This document shows positions 33,701 through 43,183 of a stretch of 64,000 nt of DNA, in pieces; the first letter of the stretch is position 1; each line of letters opens with the position of its first letter. Position numbers and translations under genes: made by a program. Below the pieces are notes generated by a model, which was not told the origin of the DNA, did not search any database, and worked only from the letters and a program-made list of their open reading frames with translations. The stretch spans positions 116,552,046 to 116,616,045 of the forward strand of contig CM071600.1 of assembly GCA_036435485.1 (NCBI GenBank). The letters run 5' to 3'. The DNA is from Saposhnikovia divaricata. Its lineage: Eukaryota > Streptophyta > Magnoliopsida > Apiales > Apiaceae.

Positions 33701-34042
33701 GCTTCAGCATTAATACTCTTGAAGGTGCAGAAATCATCCAGAACACTAATTGATAGGTCCTGTAATCTGGTCTCCTAGTTGTCATAATCAATAACCATCA
33801 ATAACCAACGTTGTACCAACGTGACTGATGATTTATTTCGGATTTTGTAGTACGGTAACGATAATTTGTACTAACGTGACTGGTGATTTGTATGGGGTTT
33901 ATTGAGTTTGCTACATGCATGACTCCATATGTTTAGAAAGATTTTGCTATGTGATCTGTAAATGTTTATTTAAATCACTTAAATTTTTTTTATTATGTTG
34001 TGATGATGAATCATAGGTTAAGGTGTGTGACTGTGATTGGAA
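33701..34042. other. Junction and 5' flank of the SUB1-like copy
   Basis: No coding content. Two diverged copies of TACTAACGTGACTGGTGATTT-type sequence lie at about 33813-33835 and 33868-33890. There is no clear TATA box. The RT-4 homology ends here without a 5' LTR. Confidence 0.5.
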
Positions 34043-35736
34043 ATGTACGGAAGATCTTCATTATATAGGACTGGGAGTTTCCGGGTGGATAATGTTGGAC
34101 AGAATGTTCTAGCTTTGATTTGGAATCTTTATTTCAGTTTAATTGTTCTTGGTGTTTTGATTTTCCCTATAATTGCTACAACTTATGAGCCTGAAGATCC
34201 ATTGTTTAATACCCCTAGGAAAATCACGAAATTTCTAACGTCAGAATCGAATGCTACAATTACGAAGGATAATACTAATGTTAGGACTGGTTAGGATTTT
34301 ATGCCTTTGCATCAACCTGCTTTTGTGGATTTTATTAATGTAAGTGATGTTGATTTAGGGGAGATAAAAGTGGATGCAAATGGTAATGATGTGACTGAGT
34401 TTGATTGTAGGGCGGAGACAGGGAAGCCGATAGATTGTAGGGATCCAGAAGTTTTTCATTTGTTGATGGCAGCAGCTATAGAGCGTTTTAAGGATATACA
34501 TTTTTATAGGTTTGGGAAGGCGGTTCGTGGTACGAACGATAGTTCTTGTCATATGGCTTGGAGATTTAGGCCAAATGAAGGGAAGGTTACTGGATTTTCT
34601 ATGGATTATCGGCAATTTGTGATTCATAGGTCGGAGAATTGTAGTTTGAGCGTGGTGGGGATTGGGGAGTATCATTCAGGAGGGAATGCAAGAAAGAAGA
34701 AGAAGAATAAAAAAGATGGTTTTGAAAAGAAACGGGGAGAGGGAGAACAGCAGGGTAGTGTTGTTCCTATTTTGGGGGAAAGTGTAAATGACACACTCCC
34801 GGTTGAATCTGAGGAATCGTTTAGGTTTTACTCTGGGGGTGGTGATAGATGCAAGAGTATGGATCATTATCTATGGAGTTTCATGTGTGCATTGGGCGAG
34901 GCTCAGTATCTAAAAAGGACATTGGTGATGGATGAGTCTTTGTTTGTCTTCAATTTACACTGCCTCGAGTCTCGATGAAGAAGGGAGAGATTTCAGATTT
35001 TACTTTGATTTTGAGCACCTCAAAGAGTCGGCTTCTGTGCTAGACCAGACTCAGTTTTGGGCGAACTGGAATAAATGGCACCAGAAAAATAGATTAGGCC
35101 TCTACCTTGTAGAGGATTATAGGGTCATGCCGGAAAAGTTAGCTCGTGTAAGGGATACTTTAGTCATGAGGAAGTTTGGCTCGGTGGAGCCGGATAATTA
35201 CTGGTACAGGGTATGTGAAGAGGACACGGAGTCTGTCGTCCAACATCCTTGGCATTTGATATGGAAATCCAAACGGCTGATGGACATAGTATCAACCATT
35301 GCAACAAAGTTACATTGGGATTTTGACTATGTTCATGTTGTCAGAGGGGAGAAAGCAAGAGACAGGGATCGTTGGCCTAATCTTGCATTAGATACTTCAC
35401 CTGAAGCTCTCTTATTGACCTTGCAGGACAAAATTGATGACGGGAGGCACTTATATATTGCATCAGATGAACCAGACAAAACCTTCGTTGATCCTTTAAA
35501 AGACAGGTATACAACTCATTCTCTTGATGACTACAGAGATCTTTGGGATGAAAACAACGAGTGGTATTCTATGACTACCAAGCTCAACAACGGTGTTCAT
35601 GTTGAATTTGATGGTTATATGAGGGCCTCTGTTGATATAGAAATTTTCTTGAGAGGCAAAAAGCAGATTGAGACTTTCAATGATCTTAACTAAGGACTGC
35701 AAGGATGGCGTCCATACCTGCGGTTCGGCCAGTTGA
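34043..35736 (+). pseudogene. SUB1-like: SUB1-like (calcium-binding / O-fucosyltransferase-like) gene copy, broken
   Basis: The only host-type gene. It resembles Arabidopsis SUB1 (SHORT UNDER BLUE LIGHT 1), a light-signalling protein of the plant O-fucosyltransferase-like superfamily; identification is from memory of the family. I choose ATG 34043 (MYGRSSLYRTGSFRVDNVGQ). One membrane anchor lies at residues ~22-46 (ALIWNLYFSLIVLGVLIFPI), suggesting a type II membrane protein. Then GKPIDCRDPEVFHLLM, FYSGGGDRCKSM, the core FGSVEPDNYWYRVCEED and FLRGKKQIETFNDL. Lesions: in-frame TAG at 34292; a loss of about 2 bases near 34932 after LVMD; one extra A near 35691. The last adds a stop before KDCKDGVHTCGSAS, whose stop is at 35734. 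About 565 codons, no introns in the coding part. Confidence 0.82.
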
Positions 35737-36064
35737 CTATATTGAAGGTGCAACTATAATGAGACTTTTCCTGTATTGTGTTGCTCTTCAGAACCCTCTT
35801 ATCTTCAATGGTGACAAGAAATCTCAATAGCATCTGCACAAGTATTAAACCTACATAATGGCAATGTTCTGTTGCTTGGTGTTCTTTATTGTCGTACACC
35901 GTTTCAGTTTGGTTCAATTCTCTTAATTCATTTATATTTATGTTACTTACAGGACGGTAGATATTTTTCCTGGCCCTTGATACATGGCAAGTCTTAATAC
36001 CAATGTTTCTTTTAACTGCAATGACAAGCTTGATACATATTTTCTTCCTTGAAGTTTTCTCTTG
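35737..36064 (+). other. 3' flank of the SUB1-like copy
   Basis: Non-coding. It could be 3' untranslated sequence; TTATGTTACTTACAG at about 35938-35953 looks like a splice acceptor, but no matching exon structure is proven. Confidence 0.4.
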
Positions 36065-36069
36065 AGAGT
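36065..36069. other. RT-5 target-site duplication, left copy
   Basis: AGAGT immediately precedes the left LTR; the same 5 bp follow the right LTR at 42790-42794. Confidence 0.95.
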
Positions 36070-36566
36070 TGTTGTGGAATAAAAACGAGGGTTTGTATGT
36101 ATTAAATACAAGGGATGGTGAGCTTCGAGCTTTAATGGCTGTTCTTGCGTTCGAGACTAAACGGTCCTCACAAGATGCCTACGTATCTCTGTATTGCTAG
36201 AGAATCAAGCCAACGTAGTTCTGAGAATGAGGGGTCAGACCCTTTATATAGGCTGAGAAGCCTTAGAATTAAGGTAGGAGTTGGAGACTTAATAGATAAG
36301 TCACCCCTTGAGGAAAGTTCTAGACTCCTTCCTTGTAGGAGTCTGTTGCCATATCGAATTGGATGCCTTGGAGGCTAAGTCTTGTAGAGATAATGTCCTT
36401 ATCTGACACTTATTGCTGAGCTGTTTATTACCCATAATATTAATTACGAAATTAATATTAAAAATAGGACTTTGGACCCTGTTGGTGGGCCCCACGTTCG
36501 GACCATACCGGGTCTAATTAATGCAACACTAAATGTGTCTTTAGGGCTTATTTTTAGCCCATATCA
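36070..36566 (-). repeat. RT-5 3' LTR
   Basis: TGTTGTGGAATAAAAACG at the left to GCCCATATCA at the right, 497 bp. It differs from the other LTR at three positions (GGCTG/GGTTG, ATGCC/ATACC, GCCC/GCAC). Confidence 0.97.
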
Positions 36567-36581
36567 TTTGCCCCCCAACTT
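36567..36581 (-). other. RT-5 polypurine tract
   Basis: TTTGCCCCCCAACTT on the plus strand, i.e. AAGTTGGGGGGCAAA on the element strand, just before its 3' LTR. Confidence 0.9.
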
Positions 36582-36699
36582 CTAGGAAAACTGATCAGGT
36601 TTTCCTTGAAGTTTTAACGGTCCTTTCCAAGACTTGGGTCAGGGTTCATCTTTATACACTAGTGTTTCACGAGTATTGTCTTTATGTAAAGCGTGGAGC

Positions 36700-37110
36700 G
36701 ACCGACGCATTTACGACAATGTTAATTCGATGCTAATCGGCACTAATCAGCCTTAACGACATTTAAACAATGTTTAAACGACGTTGAACGGCATAAAACG
36801 GCACTAAACGGTACTAACTAGCCTTAAACGACACTTAAACAACGTTTAAGTGACGCCAACCGGCATTAAACGACACTGAACGGTGCTTATCAGCACTAAT
36901 GGTGCTAATCGCACTTAATCGGTGCTTATCGGCACTAACGGTGCTATCGGCACTAACGGTGCTAATCGGCACTTAATCGGTGCTTATCGGCACTAACGGT
37001 GCTATCGGCACTTAATCGGTGCTTATCGGCACTAACGGTGCTAATCGGCACTTAATCGGTGCTTATATGTTAAGCGATTCTAAACGGCGCTAAACGGTGC
37101 TAAGCGGCAC
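36700..37110 (-). repeat. CGGCACTAA / CGGTGCTAA interspersed inverted repeats
   Basis: Dozens of short units of GGCACTAA and CGGTGCTTAT alternate. From 36880 to 37060 they form a ~20-bp tandem pattern (CGGCACTAACGGTGCTAT). GCAC and GTGC arms are self-complementary, so each pair can form a small hairpin. More dispersed copies lie at 37285-37395. Confidence 0.9.
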
Positions 37111-37111
37111 T

Positions 37112-37206
37112 AGCGGGGGTCCGGGGGCAGCAGCCCCCGGGCGGGGTCCAAGGGGCGGCAGCCCCTTGCGGGGTCCAAGGGGCAGAGCCCCTGGCTGGGG
37201 TCGAGC
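37112..37206 (-). repeat. GC-rich hairpin repeats
   Basis: Three units of the form GGGGTCCAAGGGGC...GCCCCTTG, each with complementary GGGGC and GCCCC arms (for example GGGGGCAGCAGCCCCC). Very GC-rich inside AT-rich surroundings. Confidence 0.9.
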
Positions 37207-37489
37207 TGCCAGGTCAGAAATAATCATTTCGACTCAAATTTCTGAATTTTAATCACAAATTTCGATCAGGAAACTTCACATTTTTCGACGGCACTAATGG
37301 CACTAATCGGCGCTAAACAGTGCTAATCGGCACTAATCCGTGTTTAAACGGCACTAACCTGTGCTAATCAGCACTAATCGGTGCTAACAGACACTAATTT
37401 CAAACTCATATTTCACTTCTCTTGATTACCAAATCAAAAAAACCAAAAACAAGAAAAAACGAAATTTTGCATACCCAACTCGAGCATCG

Positions 37490-37810
37490 CTGTCGGTCGG
37501 CCGGGTAAAAACCCGTACCGACCATCACTCCCGGTCGGCTGGAGGGTGTTACAAGGGGCCGGTCGGCCGGTGACCCGGTCGGCTGGTTTTTTTCCGGTCG
37601 GCCGGTTTTCTTCGGTTGGCCGGTTTTTTTTTTTTTTTTTTTTTTTGTCGAACCCATACCGATCGTCGACGTCGGTCGGCCGACGTGTGCCCGGAAGGCC
37701 GGTCGGCTGGGACACCGGTCGGCCGGTTTCATATCCGTGCCGGCGGTCGATTCTGGTCGGCCGGAGGGCTTCCCGGAAGGCCGGTCGGCCGGGACTTCGG
37801 TCGGCCGGAA
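37490..37810 (-). repeat. GGTCGGCCGG repeat cluster
   Basis: About twelve copies of GGTCGGCCGG or one-base variants in 320 bp, spaced irregularly, with a T20 run at 37625. The core CGGCCG is a palindrome. ORFs through it on both strands are repeat artefacts. Confidence 0.92.
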
Positions 37811-37870
37811 ATTTTTTTTGTTTCTTTGTTACAGTGGTTGGCTCGATCTCTATCAGCGATATTGATCAAC

Positions 37871-38343
37871 CATCGACCTGGAACCAACTTGGTCACTATT
37901 AGTGATTTTCAATTTTTGCATACCGGCTTCGACCATCGATATGGAATCAATGTGGCCATTCATGGCTCGAGTTACTGACTTTCGCATACCGATATCGATC
38001 ATCGATATGGAATCAATGTGGCCATTCATGGCTCGAGTTACTGACTTTCGCATACCGCTATCGATCATCGATATGGACTCAATGTGGCCATTCATGGCTC
38101 GAGTTACTTACTTTCGCATACCGATATCGATCATCGATATGGAATCAATATTGGCCATTCATGGCTCGAGTTACTGACTTTCGCATACCGATATCGATCA
38201 TCGATATGGAATGAATGTGGCCATTCATGGCTCGAGTTACTTACTTTCGCATACCGATATCGATCATCGATATAGAATCAATATTGGCCATTCATGGCTA
38301 AAGTTATTTATTTTCGCATACCGATATCGATCATCGATATGAA
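37871..38343 (-). repeat. 66-bp tandem array in RT-5 3' region
   Basis: CATCGATATGG starts units at 37934, 38000, 38066, 38132, 38199, 38265 and 38332, so the period is 66 bp with two 67-bp units; a diverged unit precedes at 37871. Units contain GGCCATTCATGGCTCGAG and TTCGCATACCGATATCG. As 66 is a multiple of three, frames stay open on both strands without coding meaning. Confidence 0.97.
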
Positions 38344-38518
38344 TCCCATCACTCTCACTAACTTTTTCTGTGCCTTCAAGGCATTATCAGGGAGCCAACT
38401 AGTCTCAAGATGAGCTCGAAGAGGGTCTATCCTTCAGCTTACATCAACTGGTGCTACCAATTTTTATTCGATGGTGGGGTCTTCAGGACCTGGAAGCAAA
38501 AGCTCTCTGCATAATTCT

Positions 38519-39215
38519 TTATCTCAGAAGAGCCATACTTAGACTGGGCTTCGGCCTTAATGTTCTTTTCTCCCTTGGGATATACTCAACATGGCATTTA
38601 TCGAGCGGGGCTATCACAGCTTTCACAATCCTCAAGTATTTGGCCATATTCTTTTCTCTAGCCTCAAACTCTCCATTGACTTGTGAGACTACCAGATTTG
38701 AGTCTCCACAAACTTTCAGGTTCTTCACCCTCAGGGCTCTCGTCAATCCAAGGCTGGCCATCAGAGCTTCATACTCCGCCTTATTGTAGGTTGTTTGGAA
38801 GTCCAACTTTAAGGCATACTCAAGTGTGAACCCATCATGGCTTTGCAGAACTAAACCTGCACCACTGGTTTTTGCTTTTGATGCCCCATGAAAAAAGAGC
38901 TTTTTGTTTTTGATGCCCCATCAAAATATAGCATCATCAAAATATAGCATCCAATATTCCTTCTTCTCTTCCAGGGGTTTCTCACCTTGCTGATTTTCCT
39001 GGTCTATTACCTCCTGCCCCCCGGACTTCTTGGTTGTCAATGATATATTCAACCACGAAGTCAGCTAGAGCCTGGGCATTGATGGCCATCCTAGGCTTGT
39101 ACTTAACATTGAATTCTCCAAGTTAGATTGCCCACCTGATGAGCCTTCCATTTGCTTTCGTGTTATGCAATATGTTTCTTCAGCGGGTGTTCCATCAGGA
39201 CTTCAACGTTTGTCT
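38519..39215 (-). pseudogene. RT-5 pol remnant: RT end and RNase H
   Basis: The minus strand gives KANGRLIRWAI, a stop, LGEFNVKYKPRMAINAQAL, ADFVVEYIIDNQEV and then the RNase H part WMLYFD, FTLEYALKLDFQTTYNKAEY, EALMASLGLTRALRVKNLKV, CGDSNLVVSQVNGEFEARE. This is the plant Ty3 type of RNase H following RT. A short duplicated stretch (GATGCCCCAT, ~38880-38950) and stops disrupt the frame. No RT active site, integrase or chromodomain remains. Confidence 0.85.
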
Positions 39216-39580
39216 TTATCCAGGGTCCTTCAAGGACTTAAACTCTTATCTGCTGTAACCTAACTCTACCATTCGGGGAATGCATTCGTTTGTTTTCATT
39301 CGTGTATTCTTTTATTTTCGGTACTTGGTCATCTTTGACTCACACATTAGGTGCTTGGCACATAAATAAAATCACAATCAATGAATGGAAAACAAACATG
39401 CATTAATAACTTGAAATGGGTTCAACCCTTACATAGAGTACTACTGTCCTACTCGGAGCAACATGCTCTGCAATGGTTTTAATGAACCTTATTTCTACTT
39501 CTACTATATAAATATGAAGCTAAGTCCTACTAGGATAACTTAAGCCCAATCGGGGTTTTCCAAGACTAGGTATGCACCAC
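39216..39580 (-). other. RT-5 non-coding gap
   Basis: About 365 bp between the RNase H remnant and the end of the gag-protease ORF. No domain was seen; a TATATAAATATG run lies at 39504. Confidence 0.5.
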
Positions 39581-42259
39581 TTAATTTTGTTTTTGATGCT
39601 CCATCAAAATAGGGCACCCACCACTCCTTCTGGTCTCCTCATTCTTATTCTGAAGTTCACTTCCTGCTTGGGGTACTACCTCCTGCCCCCCGACTTCTTG
39701 GTTGCCAATGGTACACTCAACCACAAAGTCAGTTAACGCCTTAGCCTCAATGGCTGTCCGAGGCTTCTGTGTGATGTCCTCTGCTGACCTTTCTTTGTGT
39801 TCCTTACCACTGTGGACTTCCATGTCTTCAATCGGAAGGACCTGCCCCCCGACTCCATCAGGCCTTAACGAGGCTACATAACAGCTTCGTGCCATCTTCT
39901 GATCACCTTTATGTTCTCCAACACCATTCCTGGTAGGGAACTTGATCTTCACATGATAGGTTGAGGCAACAGCCTTGAATGCATGAAGTCCAGTCCTTCC
40001 AAGGATAGCGTTGTACGTTGAATCCGCCTTGATTACCAGGAAATTCAACATCCGAGTGGCCTCCTTGGGCTCTTGCCCAATAGTTACAGGCAGCTGAATA
40101 GTCCCTTCAACTTTGGATTTTACTCCATTAAATCCGTATATAGGCATGTTATTGGGGGTCAACTGAGAATCAGTGTATCCCATCTTCACAAACGCATCAT
40201 GAAACAGAATGTCAACGGAAGCTCCATTGTCTATCAAGACTCGCTTCACCTCCGAGTTTCCAATCACAGGAGTTATAACCAACGGGTCATCATGGGGGAA
40301 CTTCACCCCTTTCAAGTCTGAGTCATCAAAGCTAATCGCTACCTCAGTTTTTGCACGCTTCGGGGCCTCTCCCACGATGTGCAACACCTCTCGAGCATAA
40401 GCCTTTTGAGAGTTCCTAGTTGTCCCGGCCGCAGTCGGGCCTCCTGAGATCATGTTGATTACTGGCCCTCGGGGCTGTAGGTTGCGATCTTGATCGTCAT
40501 CCCTTCTATTATAGTCTCTTCTCTGGTTACCACGGTCTTCACCCTTAGTGAAGTGCCTCAGCTTCCCTCTACGGATCAAAAACTCGATCTCATCTTTGAG
40601 TTGCTTGCAATCGTCAGTGTCATGCCCCACATCTCTATGGAATCTGCAATACTGATTCTGGTTTCTCTTTGCGGGATCACCCCTGAGTGGCTTCGGCCAT
40701 CTGAAATCCTTATCATTCTCAATGTCTAACAAGATTCGACTCCTAGGAGTATTCAACCTTGCATACTCAGTGAACCTTGACCCTTGGTTCTTCTTAGGGG
40801 CAGAGTCGGAGTCCTCGCTAGTTCGGGGATATTTGTCCCTAGCATCATACTCTTGATCATTATAGTCCTGGTCTTGCTTTCGCTTCTTGGAGTCATTGTT
40901 ACCTCCTCCTCCACCTACGGTGGTTTCTTTCTTCAAGCTATCCTCAGCTTTAATATACTTATTATCCGTTCGTTGGAGCTCAGCCATGTCCTCAGGGGGA
41001 TGCTTCGCCAATGATCTCTTGAAGAAGAGGTCAGTGGTTCCGTGCTCCAGGGCTACCATTGCCACCTTATTTTCCAAATCAGTGATATTCAGGGTCTCCT
41101 TAGTGAATCGCTTGAGGTAATCCCTCAGATTTTCATTCTTTCCTTGCACCACATACATAAGAGATGCGGAGCTCTTCTCATGCACCCTTCCGCTAATGAA
41201 TTGGCTAATGAAGGCGGCACTCAACTCCTTAAAAGAGCCAATAGAGTTCGCAGGCAATCGGCTATACCATCTCTGAGCCATGCCCGATAGGGTTTGGGGG
41301 AACGCTCTGCACTTTAGGGCATCACTTGCAGGCTGCAGCAGCAGTGCGTTCGAGAATGTTCTCACATGGTTTGCGGGATCACCCGTTCCATCATAAGCCT
41401 TTATTGTAGGCATCTTAAACTTCCTAGAGATGTGAGCATTCATCACTTCCTCGGTGAACGGGGGTGTTGGATCATCAGGATCTCCGAGAGGCATCAGATC
41501 TTTAAGGTTTCCCTTGGGAATTTCCATCCTTGTGGTTGTTCTTCCGAATGAGGCATCAGCCCTTCTTTGTCTCCTTGAAGACCTCTCCAAATCAATGATG
41601 GGAATCCTTCCTGCAGTTGGAGGAGGCTGAGTTTGATTTAGCCTAGCTTGTTCTCTTGCCATATCTTCCTTCAATTTTAAGATCTCGACCTCATAAGCCT
41701 TTATCCTTTCAGCAGTTGTCAAAGATTGTCCATCACGGATGTCTTGAGTCCTCCTTCGAGGTTCTCTACTAGCACGTCGCCTCCTCGGGGCTTCATCACG
41801 GTCATCATCCTCATCGTCGGAGGAGGTTTCATTAGTATAAGGACCCGAATAATCGTGATACTCTCGATCTCGGATCTGCAAAGCGTGACCACTTGGGCCT
41901 GTCCCTTGGATAGGAGGATAATTAGGCAGCCCGTATGTCGGGTTAGTACTCACAGGGAGATCTGTAGTGTGGATCTGGACCCCATGCGATGGGTTGTTCG
42001 GATCAATCAGGGGAGAGACCACCATCTGAAGAGGATTGGTTTCTCGTCTTGTATGGGTAATCGGAGATAATGTACTCTCAACGTGGGGGATCGCCCCTGA
42101 TTGTTGAGAAACTTGAGATTGGGTGATCGCCCCTGATGCTGGCGGAGCTTGTTGGGCAATCGCCCCTGATGCTGGGGGAACCTGTTCGGTGATGGGTGGA
42201 GCAGATCTGAGAGGTATGGCCTCAGTTGCAACTGGTGTTGTTCTTCGTGTTTGAACCAT
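39581..42259 (-). CDS. gag: RT-5 gag-protease polyprotein with fused RNase H tether
   Basis: Open reading frame of 892 codons from ATG 42259 (MVQTRRTTPVATEAIPLRSA), just after the PBS; the open frame further right is in the LTR. A Pro/Ala repeat (PPASGAI) leader is followed by an acidic and Arg-rich region with short coiled coil, and capsid residues ~255-420 (MPTIKAYDGTGDPANHVRTF, MAQRWYSRLP, LRDYLKRF). Next come a Tat-type zinc finger CRFHRDVGHDTDDC and a protease with LIDNGASVDILF and AILGRTGLHAF. The last ~60 residues (KPRTAIEAKALTDFVVEC) belong to the region after RT, so PR is joined directly to a downstream pol piece by internal deletion. It makes particle protein and protease; all other enzymes must come in trans. 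Confidence 0.93.
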   Translation of the reverse strand: MVQTRRTTPVATEAIPLRSAPPITEQVPPASGAIAQQAPPASGAITQSQVSQQSGAIPHVESTLSPITHTRRETNPLQMVVSPLIDPNNPSHGVQIHTTDLPVSTNPTYGLPNYPPIQGTGPSGHALQIRDREYHDYSGPYTNETSSDDEDDDRDEAPRRRRASREPRRRTQDIRDGQSLTTAERIKAYEVEILKLKEDMAREQARLNQTQPPPTAGRIPIIDLERSSRRQRRADASFGRTTTRMEIPKGNLKDLMPLGDPDDPTPPFTEEVMNAHISRKFKMPTIKAYDGTGDPANHVRTFSNALLLQPASDALKCRAFPQTLSGMAQRWYSRLPANSIGSFKELSAAFISQFISGRVHEKSSASLMYVVQGKNENLRDYLKRFTKETLNITDLENKVAMVALEHGTTDLFFKRSLAKHPPEDMAELQRTDNKYIKAEDSLKKETTVGGGGGNNDSKKRKQDQDYNDQEYDARDKYPRTSEDSDSAPKKNQGSRFTEYARLNTPRSRILLDIENDKDFRWPKPLRGDPAKRNQNQYCRFHRDVGHDTDDCKQLKDEIEFLIRRGKLRHFTKGEDRGNQRRDYNRRDDDQDRNLQPRGPVINMISGGPTAAGTTRNSQKAYAREVLHIVGEAPKRAKTEVAISFDDSDLKGVKFPHDDPLVITPVIGNSEVKRVLIDNGASVDILFHDAFVKMGYTDSQLTPNNMPIYGFNGVKSKVEGTIQLPVTIGQEPKEATRMLNFLVIKADSTYNAILGRTGLHAFKAVASTYHVKIKFPTRNGVGEHKGDQKMARSCYVASLRPDGVGGQVLPIEDMEVHSGKEHKERSAEDITQKPRTAIEAKALTDFVVECTIGNQEVGGQEVVPQAGSELQNKNEETRRSGGCPILMEHQKQN

Positions 42260-42272
42260 GGTTGATGTTGTC

Positions 42273-42292
42273 GTCCCACAGACGGCGCCAAA
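42273..42292 (-). other. RT-5 primer binding site
   Basis: On the element strand TTTGGCGCCGTCTGTGGGAC follows the 5' LTR. TGGCGCCGT is the usual start of the Athila/Tat PBS (Asp-tRNA type). Confidence 0.85.
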
Positions 42293-42789
42293 TGTTGTGG
42301 AATAAAAACGAGGGTTTGTATGTATTAAATACAAGGGATGGTGAGCTTCGAGCTTTAATGGTTGTTCTTGCGTTCGAGACTAAACGGTCCTCACAAGATG
42401 CCTACGTATCTCTGTATTGCTAGAGAATCAAGCCAACGTAGTTCTGAGAATGAGGGGTCAGACCCTTTATATAGGCTGAGAAGCCTTAGAATTAAGGTAG
42501 GAGTTGGAGACTTAATAGATAAGTCACCCCTTGAGGAAAGTTCTAGACTCCTTCCTTGTAGGAGTCTGTTGCCATATCGAATTGGATACCTTGGAGGCTA
42601 AGTCTTGTAGAGATAATGTCCTTATCTGACACTTATTGCTGAGCTGTTTATTACCCATAATATTAATTACGAAATTAATATTAAAAATAGGACTTTGGAC
42701 CCTGTTGGTGGGCCCCACGTTCGGACCATACCGGGTCTAATTAATGCAACACTAAATGTGTCTTTAGGGCTTATTTTTAGCACATATCA
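42293..42789 (-). repeat. RT-5 5' LTR
   Basis: 497 bp, TGTTGTGGAAT to GCACATATCA, followed by AGAGT. It would drive the element RNA towards the left. Confidence 0.97.
42465..42473 (-). promoter_or_regulatory. TATA box of RT-5 5' LTR
   Basis: TATATAAAG on the minus strand, in the middle of the LTR and facing gag; identical in the other LTR (36242-36250). Confidence 0.6.
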
Positions 42790-42794
42790 AGAGT
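42790..42794. other. RT-5 target-site duplication, right copy
   Basis: AGAGT, identical to 36065-36069. Confidence 0.95.
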
Positions 42795-43183
42795 ATAGTT
42801 CAACAAGTGATAATGCTTTTCTGCAACATTTCATGACTATTTGTATCTGGAATATCATGGTTAATACAGAACTTATGTTAAAAATTTCACGACAGATCAT
42901 CCGAGTTGAATACATGTGCCTGGCTAGATGATGCATTGTCGATTACTTAATTGCTTTGATGTCTGAGTTCTGAATTGTAACACTCTTCCTTGCTATTTTA
43001 GAAGAAAACTTTTCCATGCTCTATTTCCAAATTTTGAGAGCTTCGAAAATGGCTAACAGTTTTGCCACTAAGCTCCATCCTTTGGTTCATTTTTACTAAT
43101 ATATTTTAAAAATTCATTTTTATTTTTTATTTGTTCATAGGAAAATATTTATTTAATTTTCAATTTTTTAATATTAATTTTGA
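42795..43183 (+). other. Continuation of the SUB1-like 3' flank
   Basis: Non-coding AT-rich DNA. Before RT-5 inserted, it was continuous with 35737-36069 and so lay about 330-720 bp after the SUB1-like stop. Confidence 0.5.

Larger units (their letters stand above)
36070..42789 (-). mobile_element. RT-5: Tat-lineage Ty3/gypsy element lacking most of pol
   Basis: 6720 bp, complete ends, perfect AGAGT duplication and 497-bp LTRs with three differences by my count. Order on the minus strand: 5' LTR (right), PBS, gag-protease ORF, gap, RNase H fragment, a 1.8-kb repeat-rich 3' region, PPT, 3' LTR (left). Integrase and most of RT are missing, so it is non-autonomous; the near-identical LTRs show it moved recently. 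It inserted just downstream of the SUB1-like copy. Confidence 0.95.

Noticed and set aside
34355..34867. Antisense ORFs within the SUB1-like copy
   Set aside because: Shadows of a conserved coding sequence on the other strand.
37406..37978. Several ORFs of 90-120 codons rich in Pro/Gly/Arg
   Set aside because: They translate the GGTCGGCCGG cluster and a T20 run in several frames; no domain, no start context.
37853..38275. Open frames of 60-90 codons on both strands in the 66-bp array
   Set aside because: The repeat length is a multiple of three, so frames stay open by periodicity; the same DNA is open on both strands.
37871..38343. CRISPR-like array
   Set aside because: Units are contiguous tandem copies without unique spacers, inside a plant retrotransposon.
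41726..42070. Antisense ORFs (60-114 codons) across 40.0-42.4 kb
   Set aside because: Shadows of the RT-5 gag-protease ORF.
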